A stretch of 64,000 bases of DNA from an uncultured Bacteroidales bacterium. GTDB lineage: Bacteria > Bacteroidota > Bacteroidia > Bacteroidales > WCHB1-69. Position numbers and translations under genes: made by a program. Shown in pieces: positions 9,574-18,334 of this stretch. The first letter of the stretch is position 1. Each line of letters starts with the position of its first letter. The notes under the pieces are model-generated. The model made no database searches and was not told the DNA's origin. It saw only the letters and a program-made list of their open reading frames with translations. The stretch spans positions 1 to 64,000 of the forward strand of contig CAKUVI010000002.1 in the NCBI GenBank assembly GCA_934699095.1, written 5' to 3'.

Positions 9574-10707
9574 ATGGATAATTTCATAGTATCTGCGAGA
9601 AAGTACAGGCCATCAACATTCCGCTCTGTCGTAGGGCAGGAGACCATAACATCAACACTCAAGAACGCCATCAAGAACAACCAGATAGCGCAGGCTTTCC
9701 TGTTCTGCGGTCCCCGCGGTGTGGGCAAGACCACCTGTGCCCGTATTTTCGCCAAGGCCCTCAACTGTCTGAACCTCACCGATGACTATGAGCCATGTAA
9801 CGAATGTGAATCGTGCAAGGCTTTCAACAATTCGGCCTCTTTCAACGTTTTCGAGCTCGATGCCGCGTCAAACAACTCTGTTGACGACATACGCGAACTT
9901 GTGGATGATGTGAGGATACCGCCGATCAACGCCCGCTTCAAGGTCTATATCATCGACGAGGTGCACATGCTCTCAACCCAGGCATTCAATGCGTTCCTCA
10001 AGACTTTGGAGGAACCACCGGCCAATGTCAAGTTCATCTTGGCCACAACCGAAAAACACAAGATAATCCCCACCATACTGTCAAGATGTCAGGTATATGA
10101 CTTTAAACGTATATTAGACAACGACATCGTAAAGCATCTTCAGTATGTGGCGGATCAGGAGGGTGTCACTGTAGAAGAGGATGCCCTTCGCGTCATGGCT
10201 GCCAAAGCCGACGGCGCCCTTCGCGATGCCCTCTCCATCTTCGATCAGCAGGTTAGCTTCATTGGCAAAAACATCACCTACAAAGAGACAATCAAAAACC
10301 TCAATGTGCTGGATGTTGACTACTACTTCGAGGCTGTTGACAAGGTCTTCAGCGAGAATGTGGGCGATGCCCTGATACTTCTCGACAACATAATAGCCAA
10401 CGGATTCGACCCGCAGAACTTCATCAACGGTTTCGCATCACACATCAGAAACCTTCTGATTGCCAAAAATCCGGGTACAATACAGCTCCTGCAGGTCTCG
10501 GATGCTGTCAAGCAGCGTCTTCTCGTACAGTCGCAGAAGGCCGATCCCATGCTTCTGACACGTTCCCTTGAGCTTGCCAATCAGTGTGACTTCAACTACA
10601 AGTCATCCAATAATAAACGCCTGTCCGTTGAGCTTTGCCTGATGCAGATCAACGCCAACTACCTCTACAAGCTGAAAAACGTCAGGCAATCGCAGGAGCG
10701 AAAATAA
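9574..10707 (+). CDS. dnaX: DNA polymerase III subunit gamma/tau, clamp-loader part (gamma-like product)
   Basis: The 377 residues from the ATG at 9574 begin MDNFIVSARKYRP, the usual DnaX opening. They contain the Walker A motif GPRGVGKTT, a four-cysteine zinc module (C-LNLTDDYEP-C-NE-C-ES-C), the DEVHM Walker B motif, the SRC sensor region (ILSRCQVYDF) and the complete collar domain III. DnaX is the ATPase of the sliding-clamp loader. The frame stops at TAA 10705-10707 directly after domain III, which is where a gamma protein would end. The remaining tau sequence continues in the +1 frame from 10706. The promoter at 9510-9540 drives it. The stop could alternatively be an assembly error, but see the frameshift site. 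Confidence 0.93.
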   Translation: MDNFIVSARKYRPSTFRSVVGQETITSTLKNAIKNNQIAQAFLFCGPRGVGKTTCARIFAKALNCLNLTDDYEPCNECESCKAFNNSASFNVFELDAASNNSVDDIRELVDDVRIPPINARFKVYIIDEVHMLSTQAFNAFLKTLEEPPANVKFILATTEKHKIIPTILSRCQVYDFKRILDNDIVKHLQYVADQEGVTVEEDALRVMAAKADGALRDALSIFDQQVSFIGKNITYKETIKNLNVLDVDYYFEAVDKVFSENVGDALILLDNIIANGFDPQNFINGFASHIRNLLIAKNPGTIQLLQVSDAVKQRLLVQSQKADPMLLTRSLELANQCDFNYKSSNNKRLSVELCLMQINANYLYKLKNVRQSQERK

Positions 10708-10708
10708 C
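10694..10708 (+). promoter_or_regulatory. Putative +1 programmed frameshift site in dnaX
   Basis: AGGAG (10694-10698), one spacer codon CGA, codon AAA (10702-10704), stop TAA (10705-10707) and a following C repeat the layout of the prfB +1 site of release factor 2 (Shine-Dalgarno-like stretch, 3-nt spacer, slip codon, stop, C). A +1 shift here joins the two dnaX frames exactly: the +1 frame is open from 10676 to 11380 and closed before 10676, so the shift must fall between 10676 and 10704. The mechanism is inferred, not shown. Confidence 0.5.
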
Positions 10709-11383
10709 CCCAACACTGACGAAGGCGCCTCAACGTCCGCGACAGGCAGGCCCACACTCGAGCCGCTGACTTCCAACCGTGCCCTGAACTACGCCAGAGT
10801 GACTCCTATAAAGCCGCTCCCGAACATCGGCAACGTGGTGGCACAAGCTCAACAGGCTGTGCAACAGGATATGCAGGCTCCGGCAAACAACCCTCAGTCT
10901 CAATCTCCTTCACCGCAGTCCGCAACAGATGTGCAGCCGCCAACAACTCCACCAGAAAATGTTCCTGATAATGCTCAAGAATCGGATGCTAAAATAGTTA
11001 ATATCCCTCAAGTTGATTCTGAAGTACTTAACAATGAGGATTTTAGCGAATGCTGGCTTAAGACTGTCGAGACTCTCTTCTCTAAAAAACCCGCCTTTTA
11101 CCATCAGTTGAAAGACTATATTCCGAAATTTGAGAACGGTATTATCACTATAGAGGTTGAAAACGAGTTCCAAGAGAAGCAAATCGGGGCGAATCGTAAG
11201 ATGATGATCCAATTCTGGAACGACAACTTCGCTAACAAGGTCTCTGACATCAAATTTGAAATCCATGAACATGAGAAAAAGAAGGTTATCTATACCAGTG
11301 AGGACAAGGTTATGAATATGATGGAACAGAATCCGAATCTCAAGGATTTTCTCCAGATATTGAATTTTAGAGTGAAAGAATGA
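10706..11383 (+). CDS. dnaX: DnaX tau-specific C-terminal part, reached by +1 frameshift
   Basis: This is 225 codons in the +1 frame relative to the first part, ending at TGA 11381. It starts with a Pro/Gln/Ser-rich linker (to about 10990). It then carries a compact C-terminal domain (from NNEDFSECWLKTVETLF to LNFRVKE) like the Bacteroidetes tau tail that contacts the polymerase and helicase. There is no ATG near its beginning, the first possible internal start being a GTG at 10799, and no promoter or ribosome-binding site, so it is not an independent gene. Joined to the first part it makes a 602-residue tau, a normal length for this phylum. Confidence 0.8.
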   Translation, partial: NPNTDEGASTSATGRPTLEPLTSNRALNYARVTPIKPLPNIGNVVAQAQQAVQQDMQAPANNPQSQSPSPQSATDVQPPTTPPENVPDNAQESDAKIVNIPQVDSEVLNNEDFSECWLKTVETLFSKKPAFYHQLKDYIPKFENGIITIEVENEFQEKQIGANRKMMIQFWNDNFANKVSDIKFEIHEHEKKKVIYTSEDKVMNMMEQNPNLKDFLQILNFRVKE

Positions 11384-11399
11384 CAAAAATGACAAGTAT

Positions 11400-13262
11400 A
11401 TGAAGAAAGCGTTACTATCTATTTTCCTGATGGCGGCTGTGTTTTGTGGCAGCTCGCAAATAATGCTTCACAACGCCGCTGTTGACGGCAGGGTTGACAG
11501 TGTTCGCATGGCCATCGACCTCCCGTATCAGTTCACTGGACATGGAGTCATAATCGGGGTTACTGACTGGGGGTTTGACTATACACATCCGGTGTTTTAC
11601 GATACCAACATGATCCATTACCGGATTTTGAGGGCATGGGACCAGTTCAAGACTTCCGGACCGGCACCTGAGGGCTATGATTATGGTACTGAATATATTG
11701 GAGCCGAGGCTCTTCTGAATGCCAAGTGCGACACCAGCAATGTTTATGACTACGCTTATCATGGAACCCATTGCGCAGGCATAGCAGGTGGCGCAGGAGC
11801 TGGCACCAAATACAGAGGAGTTGCTGTTGACGCCGAGTTCCTCTTCGCGACCATAAACCTCACCGACCAACAGGTGATAGATGCTTGGCGCTGGATGTAC
11901 GATGTGGCTCAGCAAGAGGGAAAACGCCTGGTGATCAGTATGAGCTGGGGCCTCTATTACCTTGATAACATGGACGGCACAGGTCCGATAGCCGACGAGA
12001 TGCAACGCCTCTCCGACCTTGGGGTGGTTTTCGTCTCATCCGCCGGCAACAACGGTGATGTGAAGTTCCATCTGCAGAATGATTTCGCACAAAAAGACAC
12101 CGTTTACACACAATTCACATTCCCGCACTCGTCTATAGGCTCCGATATCACTATGATGAATAGTGCAGACGCTCCATTCTCGTTCTCTTTGCTTGCGATG
12201 GACAATTCCTTTGAGATAGTTGAACAAACCCTGTTCTACACCACAGAAGAGGATATGCTTGTTGACACCTTCATGGTTGTTGGCAGCGACACGGTGCGAT
12301 ACCGTTGTAACATACAGTCGTCAAACCCGTTCAACAACAAACCGATTGTCCAGTTGACAGTCTTCACGAACACTCACTATAAATTCGGACTTGCCGTTGC
12401 GGCAGAAAGTGGGCATTTCCATGCCTGGAACTTGGCCCATATAGAGACCAACTACGGTAATTGGGGAGGCACCTTCGTGCGTCCTTCTTCAAAGCCCGAT
12501 TGGCTTAACGGCGACGTGCAATATGGCATCAGCACTCCCGCAAACGTAGATTGTGCCATCACTGTTGCAGCTCACTCATCCAGGTTCCTTTCCCCTTCAG
12601 GAATCTGGGGCGGCGGTGCCATCGCAAGCTTCTCAAGCGAGGGTCCGTCTTTCGGAAATACCTCAAAACCAGATATTTCAGCTCCTGGCAAGAATATAGT
12701 CTCAGCTCTCTCGAGCTATACAAACACCTATAACGACACTTACACCGCAACAATGGAATTCAATGGCCGTACATACCGTTTCGTGTCATTGTCCGGCACT
12801 TCGATGTCATGTCCTTTCGTGGCCGGCGTGGCGGCTTTGGTGCTACAGGCCAATCCCTACCTCTCTTCAGCACAGGTAAAGCAGATACTTCTCCAGACTG
12901 CTTATAACGACGAGTTTACAGCCCAGGCTGGCACAAGCCGTTTCGGAAGTGGCAAAGTCAATGCCTACCAGGCTGTGCTCGCCGCGTTGGAGACGGTTGG
13001 CGTAGAGCATTTCACCAATAACAGCAACACATCCTACAGCATATATCCAAATCCTGCTAACGGCCAGTGTTTCGTGACTGTCAGCAGTGACAACGGAAGT
13101 GCACTTTGCGAAGTGTTCGACCTTACAGGAAGGATGGTTATGAGCACAAACCTGACACAGGGAGTCAACACCATAGACCTTCACGATCTAAGGACCGGCT
13201 GTTATATGATTAAGCTTGACGACGGTAATGTCGCAAGCGTTAAGAAGTTGATCGTGAAATAG
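11400..13262 (+). CDS. Secreted subtilisin-like serine protease (S8) with T9SS sorting domain
   Basis: This 620-residue protein has a signal peptide (1-19). The subtilase catalytic triad is visible: D56 in GVTDWGFDYTHP, H121 in HGTHCAG and S468 in LSGTSMSCPF. A long insert of about 150 residues lies between His and Ser (roughly 220-380), probably a beta-sandwich as in Bacteroidetes S8 enzymes. The last 80 residues (YSIYPNPANGQ... to KKLIVK) are a type A T9SS sorting domain, so the enzyme should be exported across the outer membrane. It starts 16 nt after dnaX and may be co-transcribed with it. Confidence 0.94.
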   Translation: MKKALLSIFLMAAVFCGSSQIMLHNAAVDGRVDSVRMAIDLPYQFTGHGVIIGVTDWGFDYTHPVFYDTNMIHYRILRAWDQFKTSGPAPEGYDYGTEYIGAEALLNAKCDTSNVYDYAYHGTHCAGIAGGAGAGTKYRGVAVDAEFLFATINLTDQQVIDAWRWMYDVAQQEGKRLVISMSWGLYYLDNMDGTGPIADEMQRLSDLGVVFVSSAGNNGDVKFHLQNDFAQKDTVYTQFTFPHSSIGSDITMMNSADAPFSFSLLAMDNSFEIVEQTLFYTTEEDMLVDTFMVVGSDTVRYRCNIQSSNPFNNKPIVQLTVFTNTHYKFGLAVAAESGHFHAWNLAHIETNYGNWGGTFVRPSSKPDWLNGDVQYGISTPANVDCAITVAAHSSRFLSPSGIWGGGAIASFSSEGPSFGNTSKPDISAPGKNIVSALSSYTNTYNDTYTATMEFNGRTYRFVSLSGTSMSCPFVAGVAALVLQANPYLSSAQVKQILLQTAYNDEFTAQAGTSRFGSGKVNAYQAVLAALETVGVEHFTNNSNTSYSIYPNPANGQCFVTVSSDNGSALCEVFDLTGRMVMSTNLTQGVNTIDLHDLRTGCYMIKLDDGNVASVKKLIVK

Positions 13263-13312
13263 TTTTTTTATCAGACAAGATATCTTCAGAGAATATTTTT
13301 TGAGAAAGTGAT

Positions 13313-15565
13313 ATGGGCGAATATATTCCGAATGAGTATTTAGAGAACAAGATGGTGGTGCGCAAGTATTCTGAATTGCTGCACGTGGTTTACCATAGGA
13401 CGAACACGGAGGAGCGGAAACAGATTCGCAAGGCTTTTGTGTTGGCCACGAACGCCCATTTTGGCGTGCGTCGCAAAAGCGGCGAACCGTACATATACCA
13501 TCCGATTGCGGTGGCTATGATCTGCTGCTCTGAAATGAACCTCGGGGCAATTTCAGTCATCTGCGCCCTTCTCCATGATGTGGTCGAGGACACCGACTAC
13601 ACCCTTGACGACATGCGTGAGCTGTTCGGCGACGTGGTGGCAAACATCATCGACGGCCTCACCAAAATCGACGACCTTGTCGTTGACAATCAGAACATCT
13701 CAATCCAGGCCGAGAATTTCAAAAAGATATTCCTGTCAATGTCCAAAGATGTACGTGTCATATTGATCAAATTGGCCGACAGACTCCACAATATGCGCAC
13801 CTTGGACGCCATGCCACCAGAAAAACAACTTAAGATTGCCTCCGAGACATCCTATTTCTACGTTCCATTCGCGCACCGCCTCGGTCTATACTCCATCAAA
13901 AGTGAATTGGAGGACTACGCGATGCGCTACACCAACCCGACCGAATACTTCACAATAGCGGACAAACTGAAAGATTCGGAAAAGGAACGCCTAACACTGA
14001 TCCCTGAATTCGTGGCCCCCATAAAGGAGGCTATCGAAAGGGTCGGCATTCATGCGGAAATCACCAGCAGAACAAAATCCGTCGCATCGATATACAACAA
14101 GATGCTCAGGAAGCAGATCAACTTTGAGGATGTTTATGACATTTTTGCAGTCAGATTCGTTTTTGACAGTCCGGTTGACCAAGAGTTCGACATCTGTTGG
14201 CGCATATACCATATTATATGTAGTCTCTATCAGACCAACCCGACACGCGACAGGAACTTCCTGACGCACCCCAAGCCAAACGGATATCAGTCGCTGCACG
14301 TGACCGCCATGAGCAAGACAGGCCGCTGGATAGAGGTGCAGATCCGTTCCAAAAGGATGGACGAGATTGCGGAAAAGGGTTTGGCGGCGCACTACAGATA
14401 TAAGGACGACGATGAAATTGAGGACAAGGACATCAGCAACAGGCTTGAAAGTTGGCTCGCAAAAACACGGGAAATCCTCGACAGCAAGGATGCCGACGCA
14501 CTCGATTTCCTCAGCGAAGTACGCCTCAACCTCGGACTCAAGGAGATATTTGTATTCACGCCGAAAGGCGACATGAAAACCCTTCCTCAGGGTGCTACAG
14601 TGCTCGATTTCGCCTACGCATTGCATACGCATCTCGGCGATCACTGTATCGGTGCCAAAATAAATTATAACATCTCTCCGGTCAACAAGGTCCTTAACAA
14701 TGGCGACCAGGTTGAGATTATCACTTCGAAAAAACAGTTTCCCAAGAGCGAATGGCTTGAGTTCGTGCAGACTCCAAAAGCACGCCGCAGCATCAAGGAT
14801 TTCTTCAGAAACGAACAGAACGAACTGATCGCATCTGGCCAGGAGATTCTGGGCAGATACCTCAAGGAACTCGGCGTTGACTATTCAGCCGAGATTGTGA
14901 ATAAAATCATGGAAGCCTCTTTGGAGAAAACACCCCAAGCCTTTTGGAATGCAATCGTCTCGAAAAAACTGTCAAAAAATAAAATATCGAAGATATTGTC
15001 CCTCAACAATCCGAAAGAACTTGCCGATTTCCAGCATAAAGTCTCACAGGAAATCGTTAACAAGCCCCTCGACCAGCTTATTGAGGAACAACTGAACGTG
15101 ACACCCAATGCGTTCATGCTTGACGGTGACTATGAGCAGATCAAATATGTTCTGGCTGATTGTTGCAACCCGATACCCGGCGACAACGTGGTCGGCTTCC
15201 AGGTCGCAGACGACAGAATCGTTGTCCATCAGACCAATTGCCCGAATGCCATTGCCCAGATGTCAAGGTTCGGAAACAGAATTATCAAGACCAAGTGGCG
15301 CAAAGGTCAGAATATCTCATTCTTGTCAGGCATTAAGCTGAAAGGCTTCGACAGAAAGGGTATAATCAAAGAGGTGATTGACGTGGTTACTTCACAAATG
15401 GACCTCAACATCCGTTCCCTGAACATTGAAACTAAAAGCGGTGTGTTCACCGGCACCCTGATGCTGTACGTCCAGAGTGTAAGGGCGTTGAATAATTTGA
15501 TCGATCAGATTAAACAAATTGATCAAATAGAGTCTGTAGAACGTATCGGATATGATGTGGTATGA
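13313..15565 (+). CDS. rel: Bifunctional (p)ppGpp synthetase/hydrolase, Rel/SpoT type
   Basis: This 750-residue enzyme has all domains of the long RSH family. The HD hydrolase is present with H63, H88-D89 and the E92-D93 pair (LLHDVVEDT) intact, so hydrolase activity is expected. The synthetase domain (about 235-350) has DVYDIFAVRFVF and KPNGYQSLHV, the TGS domain lies at about 405-470 (IFVFTPKGDMKTLPQGATVLDFAY), and a helical region precedes the ACT domain at about 670-750. It makes and degrades the stringent-response alarmone. It begins 50 nt after the protease gene. No second RSH gene is in the window. Confidence 0.96.
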   Translation: MGEYIPNEYLENKMVVRKYSELLHVVYHRTNTEERKQIRKAFVLATNAHFGVRRKSGEPYIYHPIAVAMICCSEMNLGAISVICALLHDVVEDTDYTLDDMRELFGDVVANIIDGLTKIDDLVVDNQNISIQAENFKKIFLSMSKDVRVILIKLADRLHNMRTLDAMPPEKQLKIASETSYFYVPFAHRLGLYSIKSELEDYAMRYTNPTEYFTIADKLKDSEKERLTLIPEFVAPIKEAIERVGIHAEITSRTKSVASIYNKMLRKQINFEDVYDIFAVRFVFDSPVDQEFDICWRIYHIICSLYQTNPTRDRNFLTHPKPNGYQSLHVTAMSKTGRWIEVQIRSKRMDEIAEKGLAAHYRYKDDDEIEDKDISNRLESWLAKTREILDSKDADALDFLSEVRLNLGLKEIFVFTPKGDMKTLPQGATVLDFAYALHTHLGDHCIGAKINYNISPVNKVLNNGDQVEIITSKKQFPKSEWLEFVQTPKARRSIKDFFRNEQNELIASGQEILGRYLKELGVDYSAEIVNKIMEASLEKTPQAFWNAIVSKKLSKNKISKILSLNNPKELADFQHKVSQEIVNKPLDQLIEEQLNVTPNAFMLDGDYEQIKYVLADCCNPIPGDNVVGFQVADDRIVVHQTNCPNAIAQMSRFGNRIIKTKWRKGQNISFLSGIKLKGFDRKGIIKEVIDVVTSQMDLNIRSLNIETKSGVFTGTLMLYVQSVRALNNLIDQIKQIDQIESVERIGYDVV

Positions 15566-15606
15566 TTTTTGCAAATAGAAATATAAACAACTAAAAATTT
15601 AGAGAA

Positions 15607-15855
15607 ATGAAAGCTTCAGAAATTTTGGCATTTGTGGCAGGAGCTGCCGCTGCAACAGGTATCACTTTATTGTGCACAACAGAAAAGGGCAAGGAACTTA
15701 CAAAAAACATCACTGAAAAAATGTCACGTGAGGAAATCGACCGTCTCATTGCCAAACTGAAAGAGAAGAGAGCGTGCGCTCCTTCAGAATCAGACTACAA
15801 TATCGACATTGAGGAAGATGATTTCTCAAAGGAGATGCAGGATGAGGTTCTGTAA
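15607..15855 (+). CDS. Small YtxH-like membrane-anchored protein
   Basis: This 82-residue protein has an N-terminal hydrophobic, alanine-rich segment (about 6-24, ILAFVAGAAAATGITLL) followed by TEKGKELTKNI, the pattern of YtxH/gas-vesicle-like stress proteins, and an acidic helical tail. It is first in a three-gene cassette with the holin-like gene (33 nt downstream) and the coiled-coil gene. Its function is unknown; by context it belongs to the envelope or general stress. Confidence 0.75.
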   Translation: MKASEILAFVAGAAAATGITLLCTTEKGKELTKNITEKMSREEIDRLIAKLKEKRACAPSESDYNIDIEEDDFSKEMQDEVL

Positions 15856-15888
15856 TAACCTCTTTGATATCACTAATTTGTATCATTA

Positions 15889-16329
15889 ATGGACATTTTA
15901 GGCAGATTTACACGCAAGTCGGAGCGCAGTCAGAAAACATGGGATGACACCAAGACCTATTTCTCACAGCGCTACGATTTGCTTAAACTCGAGTTTTTGG
16001 AGAAGTCCTCTCAATTGCTGTCGGTGGTATTTTCGATGCTCATCGTGATTGTGTGTGCCTTGGTTGTGGTTATTTACCTCTCTTCGGCTGTCATCCGCTG
16101 GCTCTCCATTGCCATCGGCGAGGCCTGGGCCTATACTATCATCTGTCTTCTGTTTGTGGGCGCCATAGCTTTTGTCCTGGCAAAAAAAGATGTCCTTTTC
16201 GTGAAACCTCTCATCAGGAAATTCAGCCGCATCCTTTATCAGGAAGAGGTGGAAGATGTTGAAAGTGAGAGTGTTGAAAATCATGTTGAGGATGCTGGCA
16301 ATTTGGAAGGAGGTGATTATGAGCAATAA
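15889..16329 (+). CDS. Phage-holin-family (superfamily III) membrane protein
   Basis: In this 146-residue protein an amphipathic N-terminal helix (about 15-45, YFSQRYDLLKLEFLEKSSQL) leads into two membrane segments (about 45-68 and 80-103) and an acidic tail. This is the layout of the 'phage holin family' proteins found in bacterial chromosomes, which are not lysis proteins of a prophage; no phage genes surround it. It sits between the YtxH-like gene and a short gene that overlaps its 3' end by 11 nt. Confidence 0.8.
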   Translation: MDILGRFTRKSERSQKTWDDTKTYFSQRYDLLKLEFLEKSSQLLSVVFSMLIVIVCALVVVIYLSSAVIRWLSIAIGEAWAYTIICLLFVGAIAFVLAKKDVLFVKPLIRKFSRILYQEEVEDVESESVENHVEDAGNLEGGDYEQ

Positions 16330-16669
16330 GGCAAAGGCACCGATAAACGACCTGAACGAGATAGCCAAGCGCAAGCAGCAACTCCGTGCCAAGATTGAGA
16401 TGCAGGAACGCAAGCTCAGTCAGGATCTTGACGCATATCAGGACGATATAGACACTTTCAAGAAGACATGGAACAGTCTGAAAGGCATCAAGAGGGTGGG
16501 GGAGAACATCTCAATATCTGGGATTTCACAGGCTGTCAAGGCACTTCCGATCGGCCGGCCGAAGGCCACAGGCAACAAATCGAGGTTGCTCACAGCATTC
16601 ACACTCGGAGCCGAGGTGGTGTCGTGGATTATCCAACGCAGAAAAAATAGAAAACTAAGAAATAAATAG
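16319..16669 (+). CDS. Small coiled-coil protein of the YtxH/holin cassette
   Basis: This 116-residue protein of unknown function is basic. Residues about 10-60 form a predicted coiled coil (IAKRKQQLRAKIEMQERKLSQDLDAYQDDI) and the C-terminus has a hydrophobic stretch (LLTAFTLGAEVVSWII) before RRKNRK. I chose ATG 16319 because AGGAGG (16308-16313) precedes it by 5 nt, a strong Shine-Dalgarno that is rare in this window, and it overlaps the upstream stop by 11 nt, indicating translational coupling. An in-frame ATG at 16256 would lie deep in the previous gene. Confidence 0.75.
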   Translation: MSNKAKAPINDLNEIAKRKQQLRAKIEMQERKLSQDLDAYQDDIDTFKKTWNSLKGIKRVGENISISGISQAVKALPIGRPKATGNKSRLLTAFTLGAEVVSWIIQRRKNRKLRNK

Positions 16670-16676
16670 ATTAATT

Positions 16677-17756
16677 ATGGTAGAAAAGATTTTATCAAAA
16701 GTTAAACCAGGCGTGGTTTATGGCAAAGACTTGCAGGAAATTTTCCGTATCGCAAAAGAGGGTAAGTTCGCACTTCCCGCTGTCAATGTTGTGGGTACTG
16801 ACTCCATCAACGCTGTGATGGAGGCCGCCAAGGCGGTGAACTCACCAGTCATGATTCAATTCTCAAACGGCGGCGGCGTCTTCTGCGCCGGCAAATCATT
16901 GAGCAACGACAATCAGGCTGCTGCCATCCAGGGATGTATTTCCGGTGCAATGCACATCCATCGCCTTGCTGAAATGTATGGTGTACCGGTTGTTGTACAC
17001 ACCGACCATGCTGCAAAGAAACTCCTCCCGTGGATAGACGGCCTTTTGGATTACGGTGAAAAATTCTATAAAGAGAACGGCAAACCTCTCTTCAGCTCCC
17101 ACATGCTTGACCTTTCAGAGGAGCCTCTGAAGGAAAATATCGAGATATGCAAAAAATATCTCGAACGTATGTCTAAGATTGAGATGACCCTCGAAATCGA
17201 GCTTGGCATAACAGGCGGTGAAGAAGATGGCGTTGACAATACCGGCATAGACAGCTCACGTCTCTATACACAACCCGAGGATGTGGCTTATGCATACGAA
17301 GAGCTCATGAAAATCAGCCCTAACTTCACTATCGCAGCTTCTTTCGGCAATGTTCACGGCGTTTACAAACCCGGTAACGTGAAGTTGGAGCCTATTATCC
17401 TTCACAATTCACAGAAGTACATTCAGGAAAAGTTCAACACCAAGGAGAATCCTGTGAATTTCGTGTTCCACGGCGGTTCTGGCTCAGAGCCTGCAAAAAT
17501 CAAGGAGGCCATCAGTTATGGTGTCATCAAGATGAATATCGACACCGATACCCAATGGGCTTTCTGGGAAGGCGTCATGAACTATTACAAGAAGAACGAG
17601 GCTTACCTGCAGTCGCAGATCGGCAATCCTGAGGGTGACGACAAGCCGAACAAGAAGTACTACGACCCGCGCCAGTTCCTCCGCGAAGGCGAAAAGTCAA
17701 TGGTTGAGCGCCTGAAAGTTGCTTTCAACGACCTTAACTGTGTTGACAGACTGTAG
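16677..17756 (+). CDS. fba: Fructose-bisphosphate aldolase, class IIA
   Basis: This 359-residue protein matches the E. coli FbaA type in length and motifs. HTDHAAKKLLPWIDG holds the catalytic Asp (D110) and a zinc ligand (H111), with further ligands expected in ELGITGGEEDGVDN (Glu) and in the histidines of GNVHGVY and FHGGSGS. It cleaves fructose 1,6-bisphosphate into two triose phosphates in the cytoplasm. It starts 7 nt after the coiled-coil gene and is closed by the terminator at 17782. Confidence 0.97.
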   Translation: MVEKILSKVKPGVVYGKDLQEIFRIAKEGKFALPAVNVVGTDSINAVMEAAKAVNSPVMIQFSNGGGVFCAGKSLSNDNQAAAIQGCISGAMHIHRLAEMYGVPVVVHTDHAAKKLLPWIDGLLDYGEKFYKENGKPLFSSHMLDLSEEPLKENIEICKKYLERMSKIEMTLEIELGITGGEEDGVDNTGIDSSRLYTQPEDVAYAYEELMKISPNFTIAASFGNVHGVYKPGNVKLEPIILHNSQKYIQEKFNTKENPVNFVFHGGSGSEPAKIKEAISYGVIKMNIDTDTQWAFWEGVMNYYKKNEAYLQSQIGNPEGDDKPNKKYYDPRQFLREGEKSMVERLKVAFNDLNCVDRL

Positions 17757-17781
17757 TGAATATTTTTAAGACATATTTAAC

Positions 17782-17813
17782 GGATGGCGGCCGAATGGTT
17801 GCCATCCTTTTTT
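17782..17813 (+). terminator. Rho-independent terminator of fba
   Basis: GGATGGC (17782-17788) pairs with GCCATCC (17801-17807), followed by TTTTTT. It starts 25 nt after the aldolase stop. Confidence 0.88.
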
Positions 17814-17899
17814 GTTTTGTGGCATTGGAATGAAAATCATACAGGTGTAAATACCATATTGGAGATGACAAATAGCAACCTCGATTAACTACCCCGACA

Positions 17900-18070
17900 T
17901 TAAAGCCCACCCTCTCTGTTGGAACCTAACAACAGTGGCTGAGGAAAGAGTCCGTCGGCCAGCCCAGCCCACGTGCGAGATAACTTGCAAACTCTCCAAA
18001 GGAGAGTTGAACCCGCGCCTAAGAAATAATTTAATTCAATTAATCTCCCATTCTAAATAGAAGGGAAATG
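17900..18070 (+). ncRNA. Unidentified structured RNA candidate in the fba-rplM gap
   Basis: The 600-nt gap between fba and rplM has no convincing gene. Its central part is GC-richer than its AT-rich flanks and is dense in hairpins: CTGTTG/CAACAG (17915-17934), GGCTG/CAGCC (17937-17941 with 17960-17964), TGCGAG-ATAA-CTTGCA (17974-17989) and AACTCTCC-AAA-GGAGAGTT (17990-18008). GAGGAAAG (17941-17948) recalls the RNase P RNA core, but the partner strand and the overall length do not fit. Strand and ends are guesses; no promoter was recognised for it. From 18070 to 18215 I see only AT-rich sequence. Confidence 0.35.
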
Positions 18071-18218
18071 CCATTGGTTGAAAACAAACCTACGATTTCT
18101 AAAAACATAATAAGGAAAATTGTGTGTGAGTTCTGGAATATTGCAATTACATTGCCTCTATAACATTATGTTGAAATAACATATTTTCAGCTTTAGATAA
18201 AAAAATAATTAAATAATG

Positions 18219-18248
18219 TTGTTTGTATAGAAAAAAATACTATTTTTG
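18219..18248 (+). promoter_or_regulatory. Promoter of the rplM-rpsI operon
   Basis: TTG (18219-18221) then 19 nt then TATTTTTG (18241-18248) matches the Bacteroidetes promoter. It is about 110 nt upstream of the rplM ATG, leaving a leader that contains a strong hairpin at 18309-18334. Confidence 0.7.
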
Positions 18249-18308
18249 CGCGCTTAAAAAATCTCGATTATTATCCTTAAGTTAGAAAAGGAAAAAAGTT
18301 AAAAATCA

Positions 18309-18334
18309 GAGAGATATGGGTGAAGATATCTCTC
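18309..18334 (+). promoter_or_regulatory. Leader hairpin upstream of rplM
   Basis: GAGAGATAT (18309-18317) and ATATCTCTC (18326-18334) form a perfect 9-bp stem with an 8-nt loop, ending 24 nt before the rplM start codon. There is no T tract, so it is not a terminator. Its position suggests ribosomal-protein autoregulation, which is inference only. Confidence 0.5.

Noticed and set aside
10799..11383. A separate gene of 194 residues starting at GTG 10799
   Set aside because: It has no promoter, ribosome-binding site or typical start, and its C-terminal half is the tau tail of DnaX in the +1 frame; treated as the rest of dnaX.
15889..16329. Prophage lysis holin
   Set aside because: No phage genes nearby; the gene is part of a chromosomal YtxH/holin-like stress cassette.
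17900..18070. RNase P RNA (GAGGAAAG present) or a hammerhead ribozyme (CTGAGGA present)
   Set aside because: The RNase P partner strand (ACAGAA..CCGGCTTA type) and length are absent; for a hammerhead the GAAA segment and closing stems are missing.
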